Source: Citrobacter sp. JGM124 (GTDB lineage Bacteria; Pseudomonadota; Gammaproteobacteria; Enterobacterales; Enterobacteriaceae). From it: a stretch of DNA of 64,000 nucleotides. Positions 16,321 to 27,600 of this stretch are shown piece by piece. The stretch covers positions 434,001-498,000 of the forward strand of contig NZ_JAERJD010000001.1 in the NCBI RefSeq assembly GCF_018257795.1, read 5' to 3'. Each line of letters starts with the position of its first letter. Position 1 is the stretch's first letter. The notes beneath the pieces are model-generated. The model did not search any database and was not told the origin of the DNA. It worked only from the letters and a program-made list of their open reading frames with translations. The translations under genes were made by a program, and so were the position numbers.

Positions 16321-18288
16321 ATGTCAGTTCGCACTATTTTTGCTGATGAAAATCAGGACATCTACACGGTGAGAACCCACGCGAACGGGCCGGATGGCGA
16401 ACTGCCATTAACCCCAGAGATGCTGATCAACCGCCCCAGCGGAGATCTGTTTGGGATGACCATGAATGCGGGAATGGGCTGGTCACCGGACGAGCTGGAT
16501 CGGGACGCGATTTTACTGCTGAGTACCCTGGGCGGCTTACGTGGTGCTGATGGCAAGCCTGTGGCTCTGGCCTTGCATCAGGGGCACTATGAGCTCGATA
16601 TTCAAATGAAAGCGGCGGCGGAGGTTATCAAAGAGGGGCAGGCATTACCTTATGCGGTATATGTCTCTGACCCTTGCGACGGGCGTACTCAAGGCACAAC
16701 CGGCATGTTTGACTCACTGCCTTACCGCAATGATGCCTCAATGGTCATGCGCCGCCTTATCCGTTCACTGCCTGACGCTAAAGCGGTTATTGGTGTGGCG
16801 AGCTGTGATAAAGGGCTGCCGGCCACAATGATGGCGCTCGCCTCACAGCATAACAAAGCCACGGTGCTGGTGCCTGGTGGTGCCACACTCCCTGCCAGGG
16901 ACGGGGAAGATAACGGCAAGGTACAAACCATTGGTGCACGTTTTGCTAACGGGGAATTATCCCTCAAAGACGCGCGTCGTGCAGGATGTAAGGCTTGTGC
17001 CTCTTCGGGTGGAGGGTGCCAATTCCTCGGTACGGCCGGGACATCACAGGTTGTCGCTGAAGGCTTGGGACTGGCGCTGCCACACTCAGCCCTGGCCCCC
17101 TCGGGGGAACCCGTATGGCAGGAAATTGCCAGGGCCTCTGCCCGGGCAGCACTGAACCTGTGTAAGCAGGGCATCACCACCCGGGAAATACTTACCGATA
17201 AAGCTATTGAGAATGCGATGACCGTGCATGCGGCGTTTGGTGGGTCGACAAACCTGTTGCTGCATATACCCGCGATTGCCCATCAGGCCGGGTGTCATAT
17301 CCCGACAGTGGATGACTGGATCCGGATTAACAAACGTGTCCCCCGGCTAGTGAGTGTGTTGCCTAATGGGCCCGTTCCTTACCCGACAGTGAATGCTTTT
17401 ATGGCCGGGGGCGTGCCGGAAGTGATGTTGCATCTGCGCAGCCTTGGACTGCTCCATGAAGACGTGATGACCGTAACAGGCAGCACATTAAAAGAGAACC
17501 TTGACTGGTGGGAACACTCCGAACGTCGCCAGCGCTTCAAACAATTACTGTGGGATCAGGAACAAATCGATGCCCGGGACGTGATCATGTCGCCACAACA
17601 AGCACAGGAACGTGGCCTGACCTCCACCATCACCTTCCCGAAAGGTAACATTGCGCCTGAAGGCTCGGTGATTAAGTCGACAGCCATCGATGCCTCGGTG
17701 ATCAATGATCAGGGTATTTATTATCATAAAGGTATCGCAAAAGTTTACCTGTCTGAGAAGAGTGCCATTTACGATATTAAGCATGACAAGATTAAAGCAG
17801 GGGATATCCTGGTCATCATCGGTGTTGGCCCCTCCGGGACCGGGATGGAGGAAACCTATCAGGTGACCAGTGCCCTGAAACATCTGTCCTACGGTAAGCA
17901 TGTTTCCTTGATTACCGACGCGCGTTTTTCCGGTGTATCAACCGGGGCATGTATTGGCCATGTCGGGCCAGAAGCTTTGGCGGGCGGGCCAATTGGGAAA
18001 TTGCGTACCGGGGATATCATTGAAATTAAAATTGACTGCCGTGAACTCCAGGGTGAAATCAATTTCCTGGGTACTCGTAGTCAGGAAATATTACCATCGC
18101 GGGAACAAGCGACGGAAATATTAAACGCCAGACCCAGCCATCAGGATTTATTACCCGACCCGGAACTACCCGATGATACCCGACTCTGGGCGATGCTTCA
18201 GGCGGTGAGCGGCGGAACCTGGCGAGGATGTATTTATGATGTGAATAAAATTGGTATTGCCTTACACGATTATATTAATAAGAACTGA
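16321..18288 (+). CDS. yjhG: D-xylonate dehydratase YjhG
   Basis: 655 residues, identical in length to E. coli YjhG and nearly colinear with it. It belongs to the IlvD/Edd family and dehydrates D-xylonate to 2-keto-3-deoxy-D-xylonate using an iron-sulfur cluster. Visible cluster-ligand candidates are Cys in SDPCDGRTQG, in GVASCDKGLPATMM and in ACASSGGGCQFLGTAGTSQ. The C-terminal TDARFSGVSTGACIGHVGPEA is the family signature. It follows yjhH by 10 bp with a GAGGAG site. Its product is the substrate of YjhH. Confidence 0.96.
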   Translation: MSVRTIFADENQDIYTVRTHANGPDGELPLTPEMLINRPSGDLFGMTMNAGMGWSPDELDRDAILLLSTLGGLRGADGKPVALALHQGHYELDIQMKAAAEVIKEGQALPYAVYVSDPCDGRTQGTTGMFDSLPYRNDASMVMRRLIRSLPDAKAVIGVASCDKGLPATMMALASQHNKATVLVPGGATLPARDGEDNGKVQTIGARFANGELSLKDARRAGCKACASSGGGCQFLGTAGTSQVVAEGLGLALPHSALAPSGEPVWQEIARASARAALNLCKQGITTREILTDKAIENAMTVHAAFGGSTNLLLHIPAIAHQAGCHIPTVDDWIRINKRVPRLVSVLPNGPVPYPTVNAFMAGGVPEVMLHLRSLGLLHEDVMTVTGSTLKENLDWWEHSERRQRFKQLLWDQEQIDARDVIMSPQQAQERGLTSTITFPKGNIAPEGSVIKSTAIDASVINDQGIYYHKGIAKVYLSEKSAIYDIKHDKIKAGDILVIIGVGPSGTGMEETYQVTSALKHLSYGKHVSLITDARFSGVSTGACIGHVGPEALAGGPIGKLRTGDIIEIKIDCRELQGEINFLGTRSQEILPSREQATEILNARPSHQDLLPDPELPDDTRLWAMLQAVSGGTWRGCIYDVNKIGIALHDYINKN

Positions 18289-18318
18289 AGTAAATAATAA
18301 AAACATCCTGGTACCTTA

Positions 18319-18362
18319 ATAATCTGACTACATATTATTAATTATTCTCGTAGTCAGATTAT
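18319..18362. other. 13-bp perfect inverted repeat between yjhG and yjhF
   Basis: ATAATCTGACTAC (18319-18331) is repeated inverted at 18350-18362 over an 18-nt AT-rich loop. It sits in the 106-bp gap before yjhF. It could be an mRNA hairpin that adjusts transporter expression or a second operator. Confidence 0.65.
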
Positions 18363-18394
18363 GAGGTGCGGTTACCCTACAATAAGAGGTTGTT

Positions 18395-19744
18395 ATGCCA
18401 CTAATTATCGTTGTGGCAGGGATTGCTTTACTCCTGCTTTTAACCATAAAAGTTAAACTCAATACCTTTGTTTCTTTAATTATTGTCTCGATTGCTGTCG
18501 CCATTGCCAGCGGTATGCCATTAAATAAAGTCGTCGGATCGGTAGAGTCTGGTCTTGGGGGCACTCTTGGTCATATTGGTCTGATATTTGGCTTTGGTGT
18601 GATGCTCGGTCGTTTATTGTCTGATGCCGGTGGGGCACAACGAATAGCCCTGACAATGCTGAATTACTTTGGCGCTAAAAAACTTGACTGGGCTGTTGTC
18701 TGTTCCGCCTTCATTGTGGGTATTGCTCTTTTTTTCGAGGTAGGTTTAATTCTGCTGGTCCCGATTTTATTCGCTATTGCCCGTGAAGCTAAAATATCAC
18801 CGATGTATATGTGCGTCCCTATGCTTTCAGGTTTGCTTGTTGCACACGGTTTTTTACCTCCGCACCCAGGCCCCACCGTGATTGCTCGCGAATATGGTGC
18901 TGATGTGGGGCTGGTATTGATCTACGGTATTATTGTGGGTATTCCTACTTTTATTCTTTGCGGCCCCGTACTGAATAAATTCTGCCAGCGTATTATTCCA
19001 GAGGCTTTTAAAAAAGAGGGTAATATCGCGTCGCTCGGGGCAACCCGACATTTCAGTGAAAGTGAAATGCCTTGTTTTGGTATCAGCTTTCTCACGGCGA
19101 TGTTGCCCGTGATCCTGATGGCACTCGTGACGATTATTCAGATGACGCAGGTAAAAAACGCCGCAGATACTGGCATGTTTTATCATGTGATACTGTTCCT
19201 GGGTAATTCGACCATTGCGATGCTGATCTCACTGTTATTCGCGATTTACACCATGGGACTGGGGCGTGGAAAAACGATCCCTGATTTGATGGACTCCTGC
19301 GGGAAAGGTATCGCGGGTATTGCCGGGTTGCTGCTGATTATAGGCGGTGGTGGTGCCTTCAAGCAGGTGCTTATTGACTCTGGCATTGGGCAGTATATCT
19401 CCACACTGGTCTCTGGTATGGACATCAATCCGCTGCTCATGGCCTGGGGGGTTGCTGCTTTCCTGCGGATTTGCCTGGGGTCAGCCACTGTGGCGGCGAT
19501 TTCCACCGCGGGGCTGGTTATCCCTATGCTGGCGGTGCATCCCAGCACGAATCTGGCGCTGATCACACTGGCAACAGGGGCCGGGTCTTGTATCTGTTCC
19601 CACGTTAATGATGCCAGTTTCTGGATGATTAAAGACTTCTTCGGGCTGACTATTAAAGAAACACTGCTGTCCTGGACATTAATGTCAACGCTGCTTTCCA
19701 TCTGTGGGTTGATATTTATTCTGATGGTTAATACTGTACTGTAA
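18395..19744 (+). CDS. yjhF: GntP-family permease YjhF, probable D-xylonate transporter
   Basis: 449-residue inner-membrane gluconate:H+ symporter family protein with about 12-14 hydrophobic segments. GntP-family signatures seen are [33 protein letters not shown] and the C-terminal [15 protein letters not shown] and [16 protein letters not shown]. It completes a regulator-aldolase-dehydratase-transporter set for growth on D-xylonate or a similar pentonate. It is separated from yjhG by an inverted repeat and has GAGG upstream of the ATG. Confidence 0.93.
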   Translation: MPLIIVVAGIALLLLLTIKVKLNTFVSLIIVSIAVAIASGMPLNKVVGSVESGLGGTLGHIGLIFGFGVMLGRLLSDAGGAQRIALTMLNYFGAKKLDWAVVCSAFIVGIALFFEVGLILLVPILFAIAREAKISPMYMCVPMLSGLLVAHGFLPPHPGPTVIAREYGADVGLVLIYGIIVGIPTFILCGPVLNKFCQRIIPEAFKKEGNIASLGATRHFSESEMPCFGISFLTAMLPVILMALVTIIQMTQVKNAADTGMFYHVILFLGNSTIAMLISLLFAIYTMGLGRGKTIPDLMDSCGKGIAGIAGLLLIIGGGGAFKQVLIDSGIGQYISTLVSGMDINPLLMAWGVAAFLRICLGSATVAAISTAGLVIPMLAVHPSTNLALITLATGAGSCICSHVNDASFWMIKDFFGLTIKETLLSWTLMSTLLSICGLIFILMVNTVL

Positions 19745-19754
19745 TCTCGCTTTT

Positions 19755-19783
19755 ACTGGTGAACCCTGTGCGGGTTCACCAGT
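19755..19783. terminator. 12-bp hairpin between yjhF and the dctA paralogue
   Basis: ACTGGTGAACCC pairs perfectly with GGGTTCACCAGT over a 5-nt loop, 11 bp after the yjhF stop. The tail CTTGCAATATTG has few T residues, but the stem strength and position indicate the end of the operon. Confidence 0.65.
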
Positions 19784-19864
19784 CTTGCAATATTGTTGTC
19801 TGTGATATCCCAGGGGCCGGGGGTGTCGTGGAACAAATGCACCGTTTCAACCCCTTTATTTGCA

Positions 19865-21166
19865 TCAGGTATTATTAGCTTCGCTTTCAAGCCTGACATT
19901 ACCACCCAGAACCTCATTCATTCTTTCTTTATCCAGGGCGCCTTCCCAGCGTGCGACAACAATGCTGGCACAAGCATTACCTACCAGGTTTGTTAAGGCA
20001 CGGCATTCTGACATAAAGCGATCAATACCCAGGATCAGTGCCATGCCTGCCACGGGAATACTTGGCACAACAGAGAGTGTTGCTGCGAGGGTAATAAAAC
20101 CAGCCCCTGTCACACCTGCCGCACCTTTTGAGCTGACCATGGCAACAACGAGCAATGTCACTTGCTGTGTCAGTGTCAGCTCAATGTTTGTGGCTTGCGC
20201 AATAAACAACGCCGCCATCGTCATATAGATATTGGTGCCATCCAGATTGAATGAATACCCGGTAGGAATAACCAGCCCGACGACGGATTTTTTACAACCC
20301 ACATTTTCCATTTTATTCATCAGGCTGGGGAGTGCGGCTTCAGATGAAGAGGTACCCAGCACTAACCACAGCTCTTCTTTGATGTATTTGATAAGGGCGA
20401 TAATAGAGAAGCCGTTATACCGGGCAACCAGCCCCAGTACCACCAGAATAAATAACAAGGAGGTAATATAGAATGTCATGATCAGCAAGAGTAAATTGCT
20501 GATGGATGACACACCATATTTTCCAATAGTGAACGCCATAGCCCCGAACGCACCTATGGGTGCTAATTTCATCAGCATGGTGACCATTTTAAAGACAGGG
20601 GTGGAGAGATTCTGGAAAAAAGTTAATACCGGCTCGCCGTGTTTACCCGATGCAGACAGTGCAAGCCCGAAGATAACGGAGACAAAGAGCACTTGCAGAA
20701 TATTCCCGTTTGTCAGCGGGCTCACTACCGTTTCAGGAATGATATTCATCAGGAAGCCGACAATTGAAGCATCATGTGCTTGTTGTACGTAACCCTGAAC
20801 TTTACTGAAATCAAGTGAGTCTGGCGATATATTAAGCCCATCCCCCGGCCTGATTATATTCGCGACTATCAGCCCAATAATCAGTGCCAGTGTCGAGAAG
20901 AATATAAAATAGCACATTGACTTACCCGCGACAGTGCCGACGGATGCCATGTCTTTCATTCCCGCAATACCGGTAACCACAGTCAGAAAAATAACTGGCG
21001 CAATGATCATTTTGACGATTTTGATAAAGGCATCACCCAGTGGTTTAAAAGACTCCCCCACATCAGGATAAAAATGCCCGAGGAGGATACCGAGAAGGAT
21101 GGCGACAATAACTTGAACGTACAGTATTTTATAAAGAGGTTGTTTTGTTGCGGTTTTTTTCGACAT
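19865..21166 (-). CDS. DctA-like C4-dicarboxylate:cation symporter
   Basis: 433-residue member of the dicarboxylate/amino acid:cation symporter (DAACS) family, similar to E. coli DctA but clearly divergent. Conserved family segments are [20 protein letters not shown], the serine-rich [34 protein letters not shown] and [19 protein letters not shown], which form the two hairpins and the cation/substrate site. Likely imports succinate, fumarate, malate or a related acid. Whether it replaces or adds to the housekeeping DctA cannot be decided here. Single gene, convergent with yjhF. A weak TAGG site precedes the ATG. Confidence 0.87.
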   Translation of the reverse strand: MSKKTATKQPLYKILYVQVIVAILLGILLGHFYPDVGESFKPLGDAFIKIVKMIIAPVIFLTVVTGIAGMKDMASVGTVAGKSMCYFIFFSTLALIIGLIVANIIRPGDGLNISPDSLDFSKVQGYVQQAHDASIVGFLMNIIPETVVSPLTNGNILQVLFVSVIFGLALSASGKHGEPVLTFFQNLSTPVFKMVTMLMKLAPIGAFGAMAFTIGKYGVSSISNLLLLIMTFYITSLLFILVVLGLVARYNGFSIIALIKYIKEELWLVLGTSSSEAALPSLMNKMENVGCKKSVVGLVIPTGYSFNLDGTNIYMTMAALFIAQATNIELTLTQQVTLLVVAMVSSKGAAGVTGAGFITLAATLSVVPSIPVAGMALILGIDRFMSECRALTNLVGNACASIVVARWEGALDKERMNEVLGGNVRLESEANNT

Positions 21167-21868
21167 TAAATATACCTATAAGAGGGATCGACTACAAAAT
21201 ATTATTTACTCTTACCATCACATCTTCTCGGTCACGGCTTCTCAGACACCGCTATGTTGATAGCATCGACCGCAACGCATGAGGATTGCGGCTATCATAT
21301 TTTTTGCTCAGGATAATGCCCCCGCCAACCCATTGACTGACATCATTAAGGGTAATGAAATCTATAAAATATCCATTACTCTCATGTGCCTGCATCTTGT
21401 TTAAACAGGTTGCTGAATCCAGCATCATATGTTTATCCATAGTAATAACATTGTTAATATCCATATTTCTGCAACATATTTAACAGAGTTCTCCACAGGA
21501 GGACATACCATATTTTCATTAATGTTAAGACGATCAAACTATTCGATGATTGCCAATAGAATGTTTCTTGTGACCGTTGTCACATCATTACAGGACTTTC
21601 GTCTTTAATTTTTATGCATAATAAAACCCGGTATCCCGATATTTTTAGACAATAATATGGGGTCGTATCATTTACCGGGAAAAATAATTGGCAGCATCAA
21701 ATTCTGTTTTATTAATCCTTTGATGCGGGGCCGTTAACCGGACGGGCGGTGGCGGGGAGTATCCAGCATTCTGCTGCAAAAAGTTAACGGCCAATGAGTT
21801 AATTTGATAATAAGGCGAGGGTGATCTCAGCGCCCCCCTGAACCAGTATGCCGGCAGCGTTGTTAAGT
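21167..21868. other. Gene-poor region between dctA paralogue and left CRISPR array
   Basis: About 700 bp, AT-rich in its centre. The dctA-like promoter must lie near its left end. A 70-codon frame at 21252-21464 (minus) lacks a convincing ribosome site and recognisable motifs. The right end is the distal (trailer) side of the array. No mobile-element signature was seen. Confidence 0.6.
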
Positions 21869-23339
21869 TTTCCAATCTGCACATGCGGCAGTGAACGCGA
21901 ATCTCAATACCGGTGTTCTCTCTGTTGTTTTCTAAGCTGCCTGTGCGGCAGTGAACATACATGGACAAGCGCCGCGAGATGATGCAGTTTTCTAAGCTGC
22001 CTGTACGGCAGTGAACGTGGGACAACGGATCATACGAACAATGGGTTGATTTCTAAGCTGCCTGTACGGCAGTGAACTCGGCCCGATATTAATGAAGATA
22101 GTTTTGAATTTTCTAAGCTGCCTGTACGGCAGTGAACTAGGCCGTCAACACTCAGACCGTCACTGAGCATTTCTAAGCTGCCTGTACGGCAGTGAACTCA
22201 TATGAACATGGTTGCCGGGGATGGGAAATTTTCTAAGCTGCCTGTACGGCAGTGAACATCGAATCAGGAGAAAGCATTCCCGCCCCGGTTTTCTAAGCTG
22301 CCTGTACGGCAGTGAACACCAACTTGTTGCTTTTGTTAGAACTCAGAATTTTCTAAGCTGCCTGTACGGCAGTGAACAAACTTCCTTCATCAGCTCCTGA
22401 GCATGTAATTTTCTAAGCTGCCTGTACGGCAGTGAACTAATCTGCACAGATAGTCCAATCCGACTCATATTTCTAAGCTGCCTGTACGGCAGTGAACTTA
22501 CAATTCCGCCGACGTGGTAATATTGAACTTTTCTAAGCTGCCTGTACGGCAGTGAACGCTGCGAGCGGATGCAAAAATCGACATCAATGTTTCTAAGCTG
22601 CCTGTACGGCAGTGAACGCTTTGCTGATGGTTTCTACCCATTCAATCAATTTCTAAGCTGCCTGTACGGCAGTGAACTTGCTCCTGCTGGCAGTGCGATT
22701 GATGCTAACTTTCTAAGCTGCCTGTACGGCAGTGAACTTCTTGGATAGAATGCGCCCAGCCCATTTTTCTTTTCTAAGCTGCCTGTACGGCAGTGAACTG
22801 TATTCACCATGCGGTAAGGATTACCCAAGATTTCTAAGCTGCCTGTACGGCAGTGAACCTGTGGTTAACGTTCCAGCAGTCGGAGTAGATTTTCTAAGCT
22901 GCCTGTACGGCAGTGAACTAGCTATTGATGATATTGCAAGCCGCGACAATTTTCTAAGCTGCCTGTACGGCAGTGAACAAAAAAACCAACGTCAGAAAAT
23001 GACACCGAAGTTTCTAAGCTGCCTGTACGGCAGTGAACATCAATTGATAGTTCTACTACACCTGGAGTCATTTTCTAAGCTGCCTGTACGGCAGTGAACC
23101 AATCGTGTTTTTACGACTGTCTTTGCTGTACTTTCTAAGCTGCCTGTACGGCAGTGAACGTTATTGACTCCAGCAAACATTGTTCCATCAGTTTCTAAGC
23201 TGCCTGTACGGCAGTGAACTTGCGTGGGACGCACTTTCTGCTGATAAGAAATTTCTAAGCTGCCTGTACGGCAGTGAACTGCATTCTACCCGAGAACAGT
23301 AGAGACTAACGTTTCTAAGCTGCCTGTACGGCAGTGAAC
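21869..23339 (-). CRISPR. Type I-F CRISPR array 1 (25 repeats, 24 spacers)
   Basis: 28-bp repeats recur every 60-61 bp with 32-33-bp spacers. In transcript sense (minus strand) each begins GTTCACTGCC and ends GCAGCTTAGAAA, with a 5-bp stem CTGCC/GGCAG, the type I-F consensus. The plus strand shows the reverse complement, so the array reads leftward and the leader is on the right beside cas1. Repeats 3-25 from the left are uniform. Repeat 2 (21929-21956) has one loop change and repeat 1 (21869-21896) has six changes, as expected at the old trailer end. Spacers appear unique within the window. No spacer target could be tested. Confidence 0.98.
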
Positions 23340-23634
23340 TGTAGCCTTTTCACTCTAACGATTTGTTTTATTAGTCGCAATTGCTGTTTTCACCGACAAG
23401 ACCCTTTTTCAATGCATCGATGTAACCCATTGATTATTAAAGCCGTTAAAGATGGCTGAAAAAAAGGGTCTCCTGCCGGGGAGTATTTTTTGCAACCTGT
23501 TTTGTAAGAGATTATTTGTGTTAATCTTATACCTGTACCCGTTCTGAAGACATTAGTATTTTCTGATCAAAGAGTTAGCCAGGGATTTTATCTTCGGTCT
23601 GACAACGATGACTTATGGTGGCAGAAAATAAATT
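23340..23634. promoter_or_regulatory. CRISPR array 1 leader and cas1 upstream region
   Basis: 295 bp between the array and cas1. Read on the minus strand, the 20 bp next to the first repeat share 13 of 20 positions, ungapped, with the sequence before array 2 (GTTA-AGT-AAA...ACA pattern). An inverted repeat with 11-bp arms AGACCCTTTTT (23399-23409) and AAAAAGGGTCT (23461-23471) lies inside. It may hold the divergent promoters of the array and the cas operon. Confidence 0.7.
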
Positions 23635-24615
23635 ATGAATAAGCCTGTTAGCCCTTCGGATTTAAAAACAATATTGCATTCCAAACGAGCGAACATTTAT
23701 TACCTCCAGTATTGTCGTATTCTGGTGAATGGCGGTCGGGTGGAATATGTCACTGAGGAGGGGAATCAGTCCCTCTACTGGAATATTCCCATCGCTAACA
23801 CCAGTGTTGTGATGCTGGGAACCGGGACATCGGTGACACAAGCGGCGATGCGGGAGTTTGCCAGGGCAGGGGTGATGGTTGGTTTTTGTGGCGGTGGCGG
23901 TACACCGCTATTTGCAGCCAATGAGGCGGAAGTGGCGGTTTCCTGGCTATCACCACAAAGCGAATATCGCCCCACGGAGTACCTGCAAAACTGGGTGAGT
24001 TTTTGGTTTGATGATACAAAAAGGTTGTCGGCGGCCATCGCCTTTCAGCAGATTCGGATAGCTCAAATTCGTCAGCACTGGTCAGGTTCCCGGCTGTCTC
24101 GCGAACCCCGGTTTGCTTTTAAGCAAGAACACCTGCAGGCGCTACTTGAGCGTTATGAAAAAGGGTTAGCAGGCTGCAGAACCAGTAATGATGTGCTGGT
24201 GCAGGAAGCGATGATGACCAAGGCACTCTACCGACTGGCCGCCAATGCCGTGAGTTATGGTGACTTTACGCGAGCCAAACGTGGTGGTGGGACTGACCTG
24301 GCAAATCGCTTTCTGGATCACGGTAACTACCTGGCTTATGGCCTGGCTGCTGTGTCTGCCTGGGTCCTCGGTCTGCCTCATGGGTTAGCGGTGTTACATG
24401 GTAAGACTCGTCGTGGTGGGCTGGTCTTTGATATCGCTGATTTAATTAAAGATGCGTTAGTCCTGCCTCTGGCATTTATTGCGGCGATGGAAGGGGAAGA
24501 TGAACAAGCGTTTCGCCAGCGTTGCCTGACCCTATTCCAGCAATGTGAAGCCTTAGATGTCATGATAGGCAGCCTGCAGGATGTCTCCACTAAACTGAGT
24601 CAGGTGGGACAATGA
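23635..24615 (+). CDS. cas1: CRISPR integrase Cas1, type I-F
   Basis: 326-residue metal-dependent integrase that, with the Cas2 part of Cas2-3, inserts new spacers at the leader end. The metal ligands are present: Glu191 in QEAMMTKALYR, His255 in VLHGKTRRGG and Asp269 in VFDIADLIKDAL, matching E190/H254/D268 of P. aeruginosa Cas1. The N-terminal beta domain (about 1-100) contains LGTGTSVTQAAMREFA. Its end overlaps cas3 by 4 nt, so the two adaptation genes are coupled. The upstream gap holds the array leader. Confidence 0.97.
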   Translation: MNKPVSPSDLKTILHSKRANIYYLQYCRILVNGGRVEYVTEEGNQSLYWNIPIANTSVVMLGTGTSVTQAAMREFARAGVMVGFCGGGGTPLFAANEAEVAVSWLSPQSEYRPTEYLQNWVSFWFDDTKRLSAAIAFQQIRIAQIRQHWSGSRLSREPRFAFKQEHLQALLERYEKGLAGCRTSNDVLVQEAMMTKALYRLAANAVSYGDFTRAKRGGGTDLANRFLDHGNYLAYGLAAVSAWVLGLPHGLAVLHGKTRRGGLVFDIADLIKDALVLPLAFIAAMEGEDEQAFRQRCLTLFQQCEALDVMIGSLQDVSTKLSQVGQ

Positions 24616-27600
24616 ATATTCTGCTGATCTCTGAATGCAGTAAACGTGCATTGGGTGAAACACGTCGCATACTGGATCAGTTCGCTGAACGTAAAGGGGA
24701 TCGCTGTTGGCAAACGGCTATCACCCAGGATGGATTAAACACGTTGCGCAAGTTACTGCGAAAGACGGCGCGAAGAAATACTGCCGTTTCATGCCATTGG
24801 GTCCGTAGTGCCAATCATACGGAATTGCTTTGGATAGTCGGCAACCTGCGTCGCTTCAATGCCCAGGGGACAGTACCGACCAACACCACAGGGCGGGATA
24901 TTCTGCGTGGAAAAGATGAAAACCCCTGGCACAGTGCCGAAGTTTTTAGCTTACTGGCAGCGATTGCCGGGCTCTTTCATGATATTGGCAAAGCCAATGC
25001 CCTTTTTCAGAGAGGGCTCAGTGGAGCAGGGCCCTACAGCCAGCCTTATCGCCATGAGTGGGTATCGCTCCGGCTATTTCAGGCTTTTGTGGGGGATCGG
25101 GACGATACCGGCTGGTTAACGGCTCTGAATACGCTGGCCCCGGATGCTGAAAAAACGGTGCTGGCCGGGCTGCAGTGCGACACGTTGACCTTCAGCCCCA
25201 GCCCATTTCGCTCTTTGCCTCCGATAGCGCAGACTGTTGCCTGGCTTATTATTTCTCACCATCGTTTGCCGGTATTTACTCCCACTACGGATACCCAGAC
25301 CCCGGGTATCACGCCAGAGTTAAGCTTTGCCGACAAATGGCTCACTGATCGCTTTTCACCACAATGGAATTCACTGAACCATTGCCAGGGCAAGCATACC
25401 GCTGCGGACTTAGCACTGAACTGGCAGTTTCCCTATGGAACGCCGTTGCAAAGTCATACCTGGCGCGAAAAGGCGCAAAAATTTACCAGCCGGATACTAA
25501 AACTACCTGGGTTGACGCATTTTGGCCGTTTGGATCAACGGCTCACTGTCCACTTAGCGCGCCTCGCCCTGATGCTGGCTGATCATCACTATTCATCTGG
25601 CGACGCGACACTGGGCTGGCAGGATAATACTTATTCTGCCTGGGCGAATACTGACCGCAAAACCGGGAAATATAAGCAGCGCCTGGATGAACATTGCATT
25701 GGCGTTGGTCAAAATGCTCTGCTACTGGGGCGGAGCCTGCCTTCTCTGCGCGAGACATTACCAGCTATCACGCGTCATAAAGGGTTTCGTCTGCGTGCCA
25801 CAGATCCGCGTTTTCGCTGGCAGGATAAGGCGTTCGATCTGGCGTGTTCTATTCGCGAGCGCAGCCAGCAACAGGGCTTCTTTGGGGTCAATATGGCATC
25901 GACCGGGCGGGGTAAAACCTTTGCTAATGCCCGAATTATGTATGGTCTGTCGAACGAGTCAGTGGGATGCCGTTTTTCAGTCGCGCTGGGATTACGCACC
26001 CTGACGCTGCAAACCGGGGATGCGCTTCGTCAGCGGCTGAAACTGGAAGAGGATGATCTCGCGGTACTGATTGGTTCCCAGGCAGTACAGGATCTCTATG
26101 TCATGGGCCAACAAAACCGGCAGCCGCTGATACCACAAACGGGGAGTGAGTCTGCCGGGGCACTGTTTTCTGAGCATCAGTATGTGCGTTATGACGGCTC
26201 CCTGGATGATGGTCGACTCAAAAAATGGCTGGAACGCGACCCAACCCTGCATCGGTTATTAAGTGCCCCGGTACTGGTCAGTACCATTGACCATTTAATG
26301 CCGGTGACAGAAGGGTTGCGCGGTGGTCATCAAATTGCGCCGATGCTGCGGCTATTAACCTCTGATCTGGTGCTCGATGAGCCGGATGACTTTGGGCAGG
26401 AGGATCTCCCGGCACTGTGTCGGCTGGTTAACTGGGCTGGCATGCTGGGCTCACGGGTATTGTTATCATCAGCCACACTTCCCCCGGTATTTATCCGTGC
26501 CTTATTTGACGCTTATCTTGATGGCCGTGGTGCCTGGCAACAGGCTTACGGGCCTCCCGGCAGGCCATTAACCGTCTGTTGTGGCTGGTTTGACGAGTTT
26601 GACTGTCAGCATGAGGAATACGGTGATGTGAGTCATTTCACCACGCGGCATGAAGCCTTCGTCCATAAACGCATCGAAAATCTGAGTAATAATGAGCTCC
26701 CGCTCCGTTTCGCTTCTATCGTTCCGGTGAATAGCCCGACGGAAGACGAGGATCAGGTACATCTGTCTGTCGCGCAGGTTATGCATCCCCTGATACTGGA
26801 TTCCCATGCCCGGCACCAGCAAAGAGATGAACAGGGCCGAACGGTTTCGTTGGGGTTGATCAGGATGGCAAATATTGATCCGCTGGTTGCTGTGGCCCGG
26901 CATCTGCTCACGACACCTTCCCCGCCAGATACCTGTATTCATTACTGTATTTACCATAGTCAGCACCCGTTAGCGATGCGATCACATATTGAGCAGCGGC
27001 TGGACACTGCGCTGATGCGTAGTGATATTAACGCGCTGTGGCAGGTCGACGAAATTCGACACGCGCTGGAAAACACCTCACAGCAGCATCATATTTTTGT
27101 GGTCTTAGCCACCTCGGTGGCCGAGGTAGGGCGGGATCATGACTACGACTGGGCAATTGTCGAGCCCAGCTCTGTGCGTTCATTTATCCAGTTAGCGGGA
27201 AGGGTATTACGCCATCGCCAGCTGAAGGAATTCATTCCTGAATCACCCAATATTCATCTGCTGAGTCACAATATCCGCGCGCTAAAAGGGCAGATCCCCG
27301 CCTTCTGCAAGCCTGGCTATGAGTCAAAGGAGATAAGCCTGGAGAGCCATGATCTCCATCAGCTATTACAGGAAAAAGAGTACCGGCATCTCAGTGCTGT
27401 GCCGCGTATTGTGTCCCCCCCATCATTAAAAAGGCCGCTGTCACTGGTCACGTTGGAACATATTGCTTTGGGTAAGGTGTTGTTTGGTTTAAAAAATCAA
27501 AATATCGATGACCTGAAACATCCCCCTGCTGCATTCTGGTGGCGGGAGCACCCGCACTGGAATGGTGAAATGCAACGACGCACACCATTTCGCCAGTCAG

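Noticed and set aside
21252-21464. 70-codon frame between the dctA paralogue and the left array
   Set aside because: No ribosome site before the start and no recognisable motif in an AT-rich intergenic region.
21672-23234. Open frames across CRISPR array 1 encoding repeated FLSCLYGSE or VHCRTGSLE peptides
   Set aside because: They are translations of the 28-bp repeats and change with every spacer; they have no ribosome sites and are not a repeat protein.
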